Assembly (NCBI GenBank): GCA_003241845.1 | Contig: QBMN01000029.1 | Coordinates: 1-33,111 of the forward strand | DNA length: 33,111 bases | Direction of reading: 5' to 3' | Source of the DNA: Shackletoniella antarctica | GTDB taxonomy: Bacteria; Cyanobacteriota; Cyanobacteriia; Phormidesmidales; Phormidesmidaceae | Shown here: positions 23,940 through 32,734 of the stretch, in pieces | Numbering within the stretch: the stretch's first letter is position 1 | Layout: each line of letters begins with the position of its first letter | Made by a program: the position numbers and the translations under genes | The notes under the pieces: generated by a model | What the model was told of the DNA's origin: nothing | Database searches by the model: none | Seen by the model: only the letters and a program-made list of their open reading frames with translations

Positions 23940-26816
23940 CTAGGTCGGGCTGGGCTGATTGAGTTCAGGGAAAGGCAAAGCAGTGGCCTGAGGTTTGGGT
24001 TTAACCTGGTCGGGGTAGGCGGCGAGGGGCAGCAGCAGACGACTGTGGGTGCGGCCATCATCCAGAATGGAGAAACTCATTTCGCCCCCGAGCTGATCGA
24101 CCAGCATTTTGCAGATGGACAGGTGCAGCCCCGGTGGACCATCCAGGGGAGAGGGGGCCAGCACATCTAGGGGGTGACCCTGGTTGAGTTCTTCGATCAA
24201 ACGATGGGAGCAGTCACCGTCATCGGTAATGGAAAGCTCGATCCAGTCGAGGTTGATCACTCGGCACCACAGATCAATCCGGCCACCCACGGGGGAGCGG
24301 TTGCCGGCGGCGGCCATGACTTCGTAGAGAATTAGCTCTAGCTTGAGCATGTCGCCCCCCAGCACCACGTTGCTTTCGTTGTGCACCTTAAACCAGAGCT
24401 GGCGGGCTTCTAAAACCGGGTTGACCCGCTCGATCAGCCGGTTGAGCAGGCTCACCAGGGGCATGGTCTGGTGCTGGTTATGGAGCTGCCAGCGCTCGCC
24501 CACCAGCACCGACTCGGCGTTTTCCATCACGGCGGCAAGCTGGGTGTGCAGTAGTTGTAGCTCATTGCCCAGGGTGCTTTCTTTGCCCCGCAGGTGGTCT
24601 AGATCTTGGGCCAGCTTGCTCAAAATGCGGTAGAGATCTTCGAGCCGGTGGTGCTTATACCAGTTGAGGTTTTCTAGCTCTTGGCGCTGGTGGGTGAGCA
24701 TGGTGCTCATGGTCAGGTGCCGCCGCGACCAGGCCAGCTGACTGATAAGTAGCTTAAAAATAATCAGGTGGTGGTTGGCCCACTGGCGGTGGGCCGGAGA
24801 TATGGCCACGGCCACGCCAGTTACCGCATGGGAAGGCGCGGTGCGCAGGGCGGTGATCAGCAGGCGGCTGCCCGCTGGGGCCGCCAACCAGTCGGCGGTT
24901 TCTGGCGGCAGCTCATCCACAGTGAGGGGTAGCATACCGTCGGTTTGCAGCGCCCAGTTAATTACGGCATCGGAGCTGACGGCAATGGGATGATCGGCAT
25001 TGACCCGGACACTGGTGTCTTGGCTGACCACTTGGGTAACGGCGGCGGTGTGCCCCCCGGCGGGCCAGCTGACCAGCAGCACTGTAGAGCTTTGCAGCAG
25101 CTGCATGAGGTGTTGCAGCGTGACCTGCTCTAGCTGATCGGGCTGTAGCCCTTTGTGGAGCGCCTGTAGCCCCCACTGAATTGACTCGTAGATATGCTGC
25201 TGCTGGTCGAGCTGGCGCTGGAGCTGCCACTGGTGCAAAATCACGCCAATTTGCCGAGACACCGCCTTAAACAGCGACTGCTCGGTAGAGGTCCACTGGC
25301 GGCTGATGCGATCGCAGATCAGCACCAGCCCCTCAGGGGCGTTGCCGGGGGCCACATTGCTCACCAGCACCGACTGAGCGCCCAGCTCTAGCAGCTGAGA
25401 CCGCCAGGTCGTAAGCCTGAGGTCATGGGCCAAACTGTCGACGCTGATTGGCGAGGGGCTGCGCTCTAGCATTTGCCAATCGCCATCGTCGAGGCAGGGC
25501 CACACCAGAGGTACCGCTTTGGGGCGGCTAGCCTGGCTCTGGAAGCAGAGGTCATAGCCGTTGCGATCGGGGTTAAACAGCAGCACAAAAAACTGCTGAA
25601 TGGCGAGGCGGTCTTGCAGCACTGTGGCACAGGTTTGCAGAGTGTCGTGCCAGTCGACATCGCCGTGGATGCCCTGAATCACCCCGGTCGTGAGGTGCTC
25701 ATCGAGCTGAATTTGGCGACTGCTCTCGCGGCTGACGGCACCGGGCAGAGCCAGGCTGAGCAGCTGCGCGGCACCAATCATAAACTGCTTTTCGGTCTCT
25801 TTCCACAGGCGGGGCGCATTGCCCTCTACCGAGATAAAGCCCATGAGATCGCCTTGGTGGCTGATCGGGGCGACCAAGAGCGACTGGGCGTGAATGTGTT
25901 GCAGCAGGCGGTCAGAGACGATCGCCTTGAGCGCGCCCTGGCTTTCGCCCACCACCACCAGCTGCTGGTTGCACAGCGCCTGGTATAGCCCCCGCACCTC
26001 GTCTACGGAAATGTGGGCGTTAGATGTGGGGGCGTTAGATGTGGGGGCATTGGGGTCAGCCCCTGGAGCCGTAGGCCGCAGGGCCAGAGCGGGCATGCGC
26101 TGCCAAAAGTAGTTGCCCCTAGGCTCAAACCAAAACACCCGAGTACGGTGGGGCGCGATAAACCGTTGAATCTCGCGCAGCACCTCTTTGAGCTGGCTAT
26201 CGATATCGGGCAGGGCACCCAGACTGCCCAGCAGCGCCAGCAGCGGCTGCTCTGGGCGCTTGGCCTGCTGTCTTTGCTGTTCGGCCTCGAAGTGGTGCAG
26301 CGCCTCGGCTAGCTCGCCCGTGACAATAGCCAGATACGATCGCTCGCCTAGGGAGGCACCCTTGCCCCACTCAGAGGAGGCCAGCACCAGCAGACCAAAG
26401 CATTCTTCTTGGTACTTAATCGGGAAAATAATGGCGCTTTGGAGAGCCAGCTGCTTGGCGATGGTGCCCCACTCGCCCGCGCGAATTTCGGTTTGCAGGT
26501 CGGCCACAATCAGCGGGCGCAGCTGAATCACCACCTGCTCCATCACATCCCCAGAGGTGAGGTTAATCACCGTGCGGATGGATCGCATTTGGGTCGGGCT
26601 GTGGCAGCCCTTGGTGAGCAGGCGATGGTTAGGGCGATCATAACGCCCCACCCAGGCCACCTCAAAGTCTAGCTCTTGGTGCAGGTGGTCGATGGCTAGG
26701 GTAAACGCCTCCTCGGGCGTGGTGGTGCCGCGCAGCGCCTTGAGCAGGCGCGACAGAGCCATAATCTTTTGGTCGTGCTGGTCGTTAAGGGAATCGTTAG
26801 CTCGCGATTGCGCCAT
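23940..26816 (-). CDS. Multi-GAF sensor with degenerate histidine-kinase core
   Basis: ATG 26816 gives 958 residues and has GAGGAG 13 bases upstream; the frame extends 14 codons further to 26858 without support. Four GAF-like modules follow one another (about 20-185, 210-365, 385-540, 555-720), the first with FEVAWVGRYD and VADLQTEIRAGEWG. Next is a helical DHp-like segment with KHHRLEDLYRILSKLAQDL, then a GHKL-ATPase-like end with ITDDGD and GPPGLHLSICKMLVDQLGG. The N-box Asn-Leu is replaced (ELILYEVMAAAGNRSP) and the G-boxes are weak, so kinase activity is doubtful. The GAF domains lack an evident chromophore-binding Cys-His pair, so ligand and output are unknown. The gene stands alone. Confidence 0.8.
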   Translation of the reverse strand: MAQSRANDSLNDQHDQKIMALSRLLKALRGTTTPEEAFTLAIDHLHQELDFEVAWVGRYDRPNHRLLTKGCHSPTQMRSIRTVINLTSGDVMEQVVIQLRPLIVADLQTEIRAGEWGTIAKQLALQSAIIFPIKYQEECFGLLVLASSEWGKGASLGERSYLAIVTGELAEALHHFEAEQQRQQAKRPEQPLLALLGSLGALPDIDSQLKEVLREIQRFIAPHRTRVFWFEPRGNYFWQRMPALALRPTAPGADPNAPTSNAPTSNAHISVDEVRGLYQALCNQQLVVVGESQGALKAIVSDRLLQHIHAQSLLVAPISHQGDLMGFISVEGNAPRLWKETEKQFMIGAAQLLSLALPGAVSRESSRQIQLDEHLTTGVIQGIHGDVDWHDTLQTCATVLQDRLAIQQFFVLLFNPDRNGYDLCFQSQASRPKAVPLVWPCLDDGDWQMLERSPSPISVDSLAHDLRLTTWRSQLLELGAQSVLVSNVAPGNAPEGLVLICDRISRQWTSTEQSLFKAVSRQIGVILHQWQLQRQLDQQQHIYESIQWGLQALHKGLQPDQLEQVTLQHLMQLLQSSTVLLVSWPAGGHTAAVTQVVSQDTSVRVNADHPIAVSSDAVINWALQTDGMLPLTVDELPPETADWLAAPAGSRLLITALRTAPSHAVTGVAVAISPAHRQWANHHLIIFKLLISQLAWSRRHLTMSTMLTHQRQELENLNWYKHHRLEDLYRILSKLAQDLDHLRGKESTLGNELQLLHTQLAAVMENAESVLVGERWQLHNQHQTMPLVSLLNRLIERVNPVLEARQLWFKVHNESNVVLGGDMLKLELILYEVMAAAGNRSPVGGRIDLWCRVINLDWIELSITDDGDCSHRLIEELNQGHPLDVLAPSPLDGPPGLHLSICKMLVDQLGGEMSFSILDDGRTHSRLLLPLAAYPDQVKPKPQATALPFPELNQPSPT
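26015..26044. repeat. 15-bp in-frame duplication inside the GAF sensor gene
   Basis: GGGCGTTAGATGTGG is repeated twice at 26015-26044, with a partial third copy following. It encodes the repeated NAPTS pentapeptide in a loop of the second GAF module. It keeps the reading frame. Confidence 0.85.
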
Positions 26817-27244
26817 TGGCGTTAACAATCTCCTCGATGGCAGAAAGGGGACACACATCTATACCTGGGGCTGGGTTCGCCCCTGCGCCCAGCCCCAGAT
26901 ACACCAAGCCCAGCTCGGGGGCTGGAGTTTTGCCTGGAGGGAAACTCCAACCCTGGACTTGGCCTTGGGTTATTGCCCAGGCGGCTAACCTGGCCGCGCC
27001 GGGTACGGCTGTAAACCTTACCTCACCGGGCAACGGTAGCGCGATTGCTGTAGACTCCACCCATATTCTGCTTAGGGATTTTGAGCGACCCCCCAGGGCT
27101 GCTTTAATGAGAGAGGTAGGAAAGTGATTGCAGCACCTGTTCTTTAAGACCTCTAACCGTTGTACTTACCTGGCGTGCTCCGGGATGCGGTTGACTACTG
27201 ACGCAGCGCCTGTAGCCTGAATATCAGTTTACCCTGCCCTTTGT
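26817..27244. other. 428-bp divergent region between GAF sensor and pyrD, with two hairpins
   Basis: Two perfect stems lie close to the sensor gene: CTGGGGCTGGG/CCCAGCCCCAG (26865-26898, 11 bp) and TGGAGTTT/AAACTCCA (26923-26949, 8 bp). Both would fall in the sensor gene's 5' leader. The pyrD half shows no strong signal. No conserved ORF is present. Confidence 0.55.
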
Positions 27245-28405
27245 TTGCATTCACTAATACAGTCTGTGAAAGATCCCTATCGTCAGGTTTTGCGGCCGCT
27301 GCTGTTCCACGGCGTTAGGCTCGACCCAGAGTTTGTTCACCGTCGGGCGATCAACCTGCTGAGCTGGCTAGGCCAGCCGGGAGAGCCCACCGTGGCGGCC
27401 CAGACTCGCCCCTGGCTGCGATCGCAGTTTTGCCTTAGCGATCCGCGCCTGGCGCAGACCTGCTGGGGGCTGCAGTTCTCTAACCCCCTGGGTTTGGCGG
27501 CGGGGTTTGACAAAGATGGCGAAGCTGCACTGGCCTGGCCTCTGCTGGGCTTTGGCTGTGCCGAGCTGGGCACCGTCACCCGTCACGGCCAGCCGGGCAA
27601 CCCCCAGCCCCGCCTGTTTCGCCTGGTGCCCGACGAAGCGGTGCTCAACCGCATGGGCTTTAACAACCACGGGGCCGCTGCCCTGGCGGAGCGTCTGGGC
27701 GAATACTGGCCCACCCAGCGACCCAAGATCCCCATCGGGATTAACCTGGGTAAATCGAAGGTCACAGAACTCGCCGACGCTGCTGACGACTACAGGTTTA
27801 GCTTTGAGCAGCTCTACCCCTACGGCGACTACTTTGTGGTGAATGTGTCGTCGCCCAATACGCCGGGGCTGAGGTCGCTCCAGGCCGCCGATCAGCTTGG
27901 CCCGATCTTGGCGGCATTGCAGGAGGAGAACTGCGATCGCAAGCCGATTCTAGTTAAAATTGCCCCCGATCTAGCCTGGCCCGACATCGACGCAGTGATT
28001 GATCTGGCCCAGACCTACGGCCTGGCGGGCATCATCGCCACCAACACCACCATTGCCCGGCAGGGGCTAAAAACCCAGACCCTGCTGCAAACCGGCAATG
28101 CTGTGGCCGAAGAGGCCGGGGGCATCAGCGGTGCTCCCCTGCGGCAGCGCTCTACGGCGGTGATTCACCACATCTACAAGCGCACCGGAGGCAGCCTGCC
28201 CATCGTCGGCGTGGGGGGCATCTTTACCGCTGCCGACGCCTGGGAGAAAATTACCGCCGGGGCCACCCTGCTGCAAATTTATACCGGCTGGATCTACGAA
28301 GGCCCCTGGATGGTGCCGCGAGTGTTAGCAGGGTTGCTGGCTCAGCTAGATCAGCACAAAATTTCAGACATTAGCGCAGCGGTGGGGCTGAGTCACCGGG
28401 TCTAG
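27245..28405 (+). CDS. pyrD: Quinone-dependent dihydroorotate dehydrogenase (class 2)
   Basis: This protein of up to 386 residues oxidises dihydroorotate to orotate in pyrimidine synthesis, passing electrons to membrane quinone. Class 2 features are the N-terminal amphipathic extension (about 1-75), FMN-binding [13 protein letters not shown] (80-92), the catalytic serine loop [11 protein letters not shown] (200-210, Ser203), KIAP, ATNTT and [15 protein letters not shown] at the phosphate site. The longest frame starts at TTG 27245; a GTG at 27266 gives a protein seven residues shorter and is equally credible, since neither has a clear ribosome-binding site. It is convergent with the small exported-protein gene and is not in an operon. 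Confidence 0.95.
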   Translation: MHSLIQSVKDPYRQVLRPLLFHGVRLDPEFVHRRAINLLSWLGQPGEPTVAAQTRPWLRSQFCLSDPRLAQTCWGLQFSNPLGLAAGFDKDGEAALAWPLLGFGCAELGTVTRHGQPGNPQPRLFRLVPDEAVLNRMGFNNHGAAALAERLGEYWPTQRPKIPIGINLGKSKVTELADAADDYRFSFEQLYPYGDYFVVNVSSPNTPGLRSLQAADQLGPILAALQEENCDRKPILVKIAPDLAWPDIDAVIDLAQTYGLAGIIATNTTIARQGLKTQTLLQTGNAVAEEAGGISGAPLRQRSTAVIHHIYKRTGGSLPIVGVGGIFTAADAWEKITAGATLLQIYTGWIYEGPWMVPRVLAGLLAQLDQHKISDISAAVGLSHRV

Positions 28406-28442
28406 GCGCTGGTGCCTAAAACAAAAGCCGAGAAGAGCAGAA

Positions 28443-28477
28443 GCATAGAAGCAGGGTTTCTATGCCAATCACCCTGC
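28443..28477. terminator. Two mutually exclusive hairpins after pyrD
   Basis: GCATAGAA/TTCTATGC (28443-28450 with 28458-28465) and GCAGGGT/ACCCTGC (28451-28457 with 28471-28477) share bases, so only one can form at a time. They lie 37 bases after the pyrD stop and before the convergent gene. No T-run follows either. Confidence 0.5.
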
Positions 28478-28527
28478 TGGGGCAAGCGCCGCTCGCCCTG
28501 GCAGGGTGGGCACAGGACAAGACGGGG

Positions 28528-28869
28528 TTAATTTTTGCTAGGCGTGATTTTCTCGATCAGCTCTTTGGCTTCTTCAACCAGGCCCCCGGTTTCGGGATTT
28601 TCTTGGCGGTACTGCTTAAGGTTGTCTTTGTAGGCCTTTTGCACCCCGTTGGGGTCGTCGATCACCTCTAGGGCCTCTTCGTAGGCCTGGTCACGGGGTT
28701 CTGCGGCCATCACTTGGTCGACTGGGGTTGAGGTCTCAGCGGTGCTGGCGGCATAGGCGGGCTCAGGGGCAACCATGAGCCAGCTCATCACGCTGACCAG
28801 GGCCGCTAGGGCAAGCGATCGCAGACAGCGATCGCAAAATTCTTGGGTAAGGGTAACTAGACGTTGCAT
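28528..28869 (-). CDS. Small exported protein, low-temperature-induced-like
   Basis: This 113-residue protein has a signal peptide: a basic start, the hydrophobic stretch SLALAALVSVMSWLMVA and a probable cleavage after AYA (about residue 40). The mature part is small, charged and helical, ending DPNGVQKAYKDNLKQYRQEN and EEAKELIEKI. It resembles small cyanobacterial proteins annotated as low-temperature-induced, whose function is unknown; that match is from memory of the pattern. AGGAG five bases upstream supports ATG 28869. The signal-peptide coding region includes two HIP1 octamers eleven bases apart. It would act in the periplasm or thylakoid lumen. Confidence 0.75.
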   Translation of the reverse strand: MQRLVTLTQEFCDRCLRSLALAALVSVMSWLMVAPEPAYAASTAETSTPVDQVMAAEPRDQAYEEALEVIDDPNGVQKAYKDNLKQYRQENPETGGLVEEAKELIEKITPSKN

Positions 28870-29311
28870 AAAAGCTCCTGAGTTGTAGTTGTAAGGGGGC
28901 GGTTTGCCTCTGTAGAGCGGCGGTAGAGCGACGGCAATATTGGATGTTGATTGGCGTTAATGGCAAAAAACGAGACGGCAAAAAACCGACTGCACTGTAT
29001 GGTATGAAACCAAATGCCTGCCCTTCTCTACCTCCGGGCACATCCCCAGGGCTGAGGTTTATTGGGTGGGGCTCGGCTCTGTTCAGGGGTAGAAGGCCCG
29101 ACTGGCAAAACCAGCTAGCACAGGGCTTGAACATCGTGCAAACCCATAGATCGGTTTTTGTCTTCGCCCGCCGCTCATTTACGGTGAGAAGCGGCTGCTG
29201 TAGGATAGGTGCTTGGGTAAAATTTCGGCCAGGTTCAGGCCTGGGCGCTCAACTTGTGCGGCGCTCAGTGGCTCGGGCTACCGGAACACTTTGGTCTGTT
29301 GCGCCGTTGCC
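28870..29311. other. 442-bp divergent intergenic region
   Basis: A 10-bp direct repeat GGCAAAAAAC with a 15-base period lies at 28962-28971 and 28977-28986. The rest is GC-rich. Open frames across it have no family resemblance. It must contain the promoters of the flanking divergent genes. Confidence 0.45.
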
Positions 29312-30583
29312 ATGATTCCTCAATCCCAGTTGCAGAAGCTTGAGTCTTGCCCCTCGGGGCCGTTACAGATTTTGCCCCTGACCGGCGCTGCGGGGCTGGC
29401 CCCTGGGGAGAATGGCCATTCCTTCAAAGCCCCAGCACCCAAAACCCTGACCCTATCGGTAGCCATCCCAACTTACAACGAGGGCAAAAATATCGGCCCC
29501 CTAATTCAGCGGCTGACGACTCTGCTCGATGGGGCACTGCCCCATGACTACGAGCTGATCGTGGTAGACGACAACAGCTCTGATTTAACCTGGCAGCAGG
29601 CCCTGGCCCTTACCGCCACCTACCCCCAGCTGCGGGTGATCCGCCGCCGGGGAGCGCGCGGTCTCTCTTCGGCGGTGATTCGGGGCTGGCAGGGGGCGAG
29701 GGGGCAAATTTTGGCGGTGATCGACGCTGACTTGCAGCACCCGCCCGAGGTGCTGATCGAGCTGCTGGGGGCCATTCAGCAGGGGGCCGATTTGGCCGTG
29801 GGCAGTCGCCATGTGGAGGGCGGCGGCGTCAGCGAGTGGAGCCTGGCCCGGCGGGTGCTGTCGCGGGGGGCGCAGACCGTGGGGCTGCTGCTGCTGCCTC
29901 GAGTGGTGGGTCGGGTGAGCGACCCCATGAGCGGCTACTTTATGGTGCGGCGCAGTGCGATCGCAGGCCCGCTGCTCAACCCCAAGGGCTACAAGATTTT
30001 GCTAGAGGTGCTGGGGCGCGGCGGCATCGACACCATCGCTGAGGTGGGCTACGTGTTTCAAGAACGCCAGGAGGGGGCCAGCAAGGTCACCTGGCGGCAG
30101 TATATCGACTACATTCACCATCTGCTGCGGCTGCGGCTGGGAGGGCGGCTGGGGCTGCTGCAACAGCGGTTCCCAACGCAGCGGTTTGTACGCTTTGGCC
30201 TGGTGGGTCTGAGCGGCGTGGTTGTGGATATGGTGATTCTCTACCTGCTGCACAGCACCCTGGGGCTGCCCCTCACCCGCAGCAAAATTTTTGCCGCCGA
30301 GGTCGCCATTCTCAACAACTTTATTTGGAATGACGCCTGGACCTTTGCCGATGTCAGCATGCTGCAAAAGGGCTGGTCAGCGCGGCTGAAGCGGTTCTTC
30401 AAGTTCAACCTGGTTTGCCTGGCGGGGCTGGTGCTCAACGTGCTGTTGCTGAATGTGCTCTATAACCTAGTGTTTGGCCAGCGCTGGGCCTACGCGGCCA
30501 ATTTGATGGCGATCGCGATCGTCACCTTCTGGAATTTTTGGCTCAACCTGAAGCTGAGCTGGCGCGTTACCCAAGTCAAGTAG
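29312..30583 (+). CDS. GT2 glycosyltransferase fused to a GtrA-like membrane domain
   Basis: From ATG 29312 this is a 423-residue protein. The N-terminal part is a family 2 glycosyltransferase of the dolichol/polyprenol-phosphate sugar synthase type: AIPTYNEGKN (51-60), the nucleotide-binding VVDDNSSD (84-91) and the metal-binding DADLQHPPE (138-146). The C-terminal about 130 residues form four membrane helices of the GtrA/DPMS type, starting FVRFGLVGLSGVVVDM. Such fusions are thought to load a sugar on a lipid carrier and help flip it for envelope glycan synthesis. The upstream extension to TTG 29213 lacks family resemblance. No clear ribosome-binding site precedes the ATG. Confidence 0.9.
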   Translation: MIPQSQLQKLESCPSGPLQILPLTGAAGLAPGENGHSFKAPAPKTLTLSVAIPTYNEGKNIGPLIQRLTTLLDGALPHDYELIVVDDNSSDLTWQQALALTATYPQLRVIRRRGARGLSSAVIRGWQGARGQILAVIDADLQHPPEVLIELLGAIQQGADLAVGSRHVEGGGVSEWSLARRVLSRGAQTVGLLLLPRVVGRVSDPMSGYFMVRRSAIAGPLLNPKGYKILLEVLGRGGIDTIAEVGYVFQERQEGASKVTWRQYIDYIHHLLRLRLGGRLGLLQQRFPTQRFVRFGLVGLSGVVVDMVILYLLHSTLGLPLTRSKIFAAEVAILNNFIWNDAWTFADVSMLQKGWSARLKRFFKFNLVCLAGLVLNVLLLNVLYNLVFGQRWAYAANLMAIAIVTFWNFWLNLKLSWRVTQVK

Positions 30584-30603
30584 CTAATTTTTGAGGCCAT
30601 GCC

Positions 30604-31221
30604 CTAGCGACAGTCGAGGGTGGCAAACACCCCATCGGCGATCGCCTCGGGCATATCGCCATGGGCCAAAAGCCAGACAAACCGGGCGGTGTCGTTGTGA
30701 TCGACAAAGGTGAGCAGGCTGACGGCATCGTAGGTGGTACCCCCCTCCTGAAAGCTGCCCGATTGCAGCAGCACTGACACCGGCTGGCCGCAGAGGGTGC
30801 GTTCTTCTACCCGTTGCTCGGCCAGCTGGTAGGTGCCCTCTACGGTGACGCTCTCCTGAAACCCCTCAATGAAGGTCTCTCGGGTCTCGCGGTCTTGCAG
30901 ATAGCGGGGCAGCTTGCCCATGGTCAGCAGCACCGAGGGCGGCGAGTCGGTGCTCGCCACCTGAATCACCTGCATGCCCAACATATCCATATTGAAAGTG
31001 CCCTGGCTTTCCCCCGGCAGGGCGTAGGCAAATAGCTCTTCGCTGCTGGCTTTGGTTTGGTCGGGGCCAAAGGCAAACCGCATGGTGCGGTTGATCAAAA
31101 AGGCCAGCGCTAGACCCACTAGCACCGTTACCCCCAGGCAGCCGCCACAGCCCAGAGCCAGCCACTTGGCTGTGGCGGCGTTGCTCTTGGGCTGGGGAGA
31201 GGTAGAGTCGGCCTGGGCCAT
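30604..31221 (-). CDS. Uncharacterised membrane-anchored protein
   Basis: I do not recognise a named family. The 205-residue protein has a short polar N-terminus, one membrane helix (about residues 20-43, starting LALGCGGCLGVTVLVG) and an extracytoplasmic-type globular domain of about 155 residues, rich in beta-strand pattern. Two cysteines, in TLCGQPV and the C-terminal TLDCR, could pair. It converges with the GT2-GtrA gene with only 20 bases between stops. No conserved catalytic motif is apparent. An anchor in the plasma or thylakoid membrane is inferred from the single helix. Confidence 0.7.
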   Translation of the reverse strand: MAQADSTSPQPKSNAATAKWLALGCGGCLGVTVLVGLALAFLINRTMRFAFGPDQTKASSEELFAYALPGESQGTFNMDMLGMQVIQVASTDSPPSVLLTMGKLPRYLQDRETRETFIEGFQESVTVEGTYQLAEQRVEERTLCGQPVSVLLQSGSFQEGGTTYDAVSLLTFVDHNDTARFVWLLAHGDMPEAIADGVFATLDCR

Positions 31222-31323
31222 AGCTGATGTGCAGAACGAATAGACGGTATTGCCATCATAGTGCTGCGGCCCAGCGGCCTAGGTCAGATGTTGAGCAACG
31301 GTAATTTTTGCACCAGGCCTCAG

Positions 31324-31349
31324 CGCCAGTCATCAACGCCAGTTCTCAA
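31324..31349. repeat. 13-bp imperfect tandem repeat at the end of the YggT gene
   Basis: CGCCAGTCATCAA (31324-31336) is followed by CGCCAGTTCTCAA (31337-31349), two mismatches. The second copy contains the YggT-family stop codon at 31346-31348. Confidence 0.55.
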
Positions 31350-31771
31350 CGACTGTAGGGAGATTGCCCCTGTAGATAGTTGACGATGGCGATCGCGATC
31401 GCCCCCAGCAGCGCATATACCACCATGGCAATCAGCAGATTGATGTCAAAAATCTGGGTCGCTCCACCGTTGGTAGGACTAACAAACAGCGTCGAAAACG
31501 GAGCCATGAACGGCTCAGACAGCCCAAAGATAAACCGAGCAAACGGGTTGTCGGGGTTGGCCCCGGTCACCCGCAAAAAGAAGCGAATCCCCAGCAAAAT
31601 CTCCAGCGACCCCACCAGCAGGCCAATGGTGTTGCTCATCCAAACAAACTTGCCCCGCCGCTGCGCTGCGCTGACTCGGTCGGTTTCTTGACGCAGGCGT
31701 AGAGCGTCTTGCTGCCGGGTCAGCTCTTGCTGGCGCAAAAACTCGTCGTGCTGGTTGGGGTTATCGTTCAT
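31346..31771 (-). CDS. YggT family membrane protein
   Basis: This 141-residue protein has a charged, helical N-terminus (about 1-42, Gln/Arg-rich) and then the YggT/Ycf19 region with two membrane helices. The signature is GIRFFLRVTGANPDNPFARF leading to LSEPFMAPF in the loop between helices, followed by the second helix, INLLIAMVVYALLGAIAIAI. YggT proteins are linked to membrane protein assembly and, in photosynthetic organisms, to cytochrome b6 assembly and nucleoid distribution; the role here is not decidable. GAGGG eight bases upstream supports ATG 31771. The long N-terminal extension is not part of the conserved domain. The coding region includes the overlapping HIP1 run at 31389-31402. 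Confidence 0.85.
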   Translation of the reverse strand: MNDNPNQHDEFLRQQELTRQQDALRLRQETDRVSAAQRRGKFVWMSNTIGLLVGSLEILLGIRFFLRVTGANPDNPFARFIFGLSEPFMAPFSTLFVSPTNGGATQIFDINLLIAMVVYALLGAIAIAIVNYLQGQSPYSR

Positions 31772-31973
31772 TGGGGTTGCCCTCGGGTAATGTCTTGGCA
31801 GACCGCTGGGTCAATAGCCAGGTTTTACCAGCATAAAAGGCCCTAGATAACCTGTCGCCACTCCAAGGAAACAGATTTGGGTGGCTGTAATATCTGCTCA
31901 CACAGTTCTAGGCCCATTCATACACAGCAGCTGCATGGGTCTGAGCATGGTGCATTCTTGGAATGCGAGTGCT

Positions 31974-32576
31974 TTACTTGCCCAGCAATATAGAAGCTAG
32001 GGCACCGATGCGCTCGAAGTCGACTTGGGAGGCGATCTCCATTACCCGGCGGCCATCGACCTGTAGCCTACTGGCCTCGATGGTGCGGAGCACGTCTAGC
32101 ATGGTCAACTGGCCGCTGGCGGCGGTGTCGAGGACGGCATTGCGCAGCAGCTCCCAGCCGGGGCTATCGTTGTCGGTAAAAGTAACGGTGGTGGCTAACA
32201 ACTGCCAGAGAAACTGCCCAGCAAAGGTGTTGGACGCCTCACGCAGGCTGTCTACATCAACCAGCACGTTTTGGGTGAGGGCCTGGCGGGCCTGGGTTTC
32301 TTCAATGCGCAGCACGTTGAGCAGCAGCTGTAGGTCGCGACTGGGGATGCCGGTGCGCGCGAAAGACTCTAAATCGCTAACAGAGATGGGAGACGCTTCT
32401 AGCGCGCCGTAGGTGATTTGCACATCTTCTACGGCTTTGGCTGATGGGGCGGCGATGGCTAGGCCCGTCAGGGTGGTAGCTACCAGCGTTAGGGTAATGG
32501 TGCCATGCCCAAGACGCTCTGCCGCCGCTGACAGGGCTAAAAATTTCTGATGAGTAGTCTGCCAGAATCGCTGCAT
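31974..32576 (-). CDS. Stand-alone DUF1400 protein with signal peptide
   Basis: This 200-residue protein begins with a basic region and a hydrophobic stretch (about 26-43) ending APSAKA, a likely signal-peptide cleavage site near residue 47. The mature part starts with the DUF1400 pattern: a short strand (VQITYGALEASPISV), then SDLESFARTGIPSRDLQ and a series of helices ending FERIGALASILLG. In cyanobacteria DUF1400 usually precedes an alpha/beta hydrolase domain; here the protein ends after the DUF1400 part. It would be periplasmic or lumenal. Function is unknown. It follows the DUF760 gene on the same strand after 158 bases. Confidence 0.8.
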   Translation of the reverse strand: MQRFWQTTHQKFLALSAAAERLGHGTITLTLVATTLTGLAIAAPSAKAVEDVQITYGALEASPISVSDLESFARTGIPSRDLQLLLNVLRIEETQARQALTQNVLVDVDSLREASNTFAGQFLWQLLATTVTFTDNDSPGWELLRNAVLDTAASGQLTMLDVLRTIEASRLQVDGRRVMEIASQVDFERIGALASILLGK

Positions 32577-32635
32577 GGTGTTTAACCCACTCCTACTAGC
32601 AACATGGTTAGGCCAGCGATCGCATGGTAACTAGC

Positions 32636-32653
32636 GGGGCGGGGTGTCGCCCC
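32636..32653. terminator. GC-rich hairpin between DUF760 and DUF1400 genes
   Basis: GGGGCG and CGCCCC pair over 6 bp around a 6-base loop, about 80 bases after the DUF760 stop in its direction of transcription. There is no T-run, so termination is only possible. Confidence 0.35.
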
Positions 32654-32734
32654 AGGAGGGTGTGCCACTATTTAAATGGTTTGCGCGATCGCCAGCGAGC
32701 GGCAATCGGTTTCTAATTTGCCGCTGAGAAAGCC

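Noticed and set aside
29213-29311. N-terminal extension of the GT2-GtrA protein from a TTG
   Set aside because: The added 33 residues resemble no family member, and the ATG at 29312 precedes the normal start of the domain.
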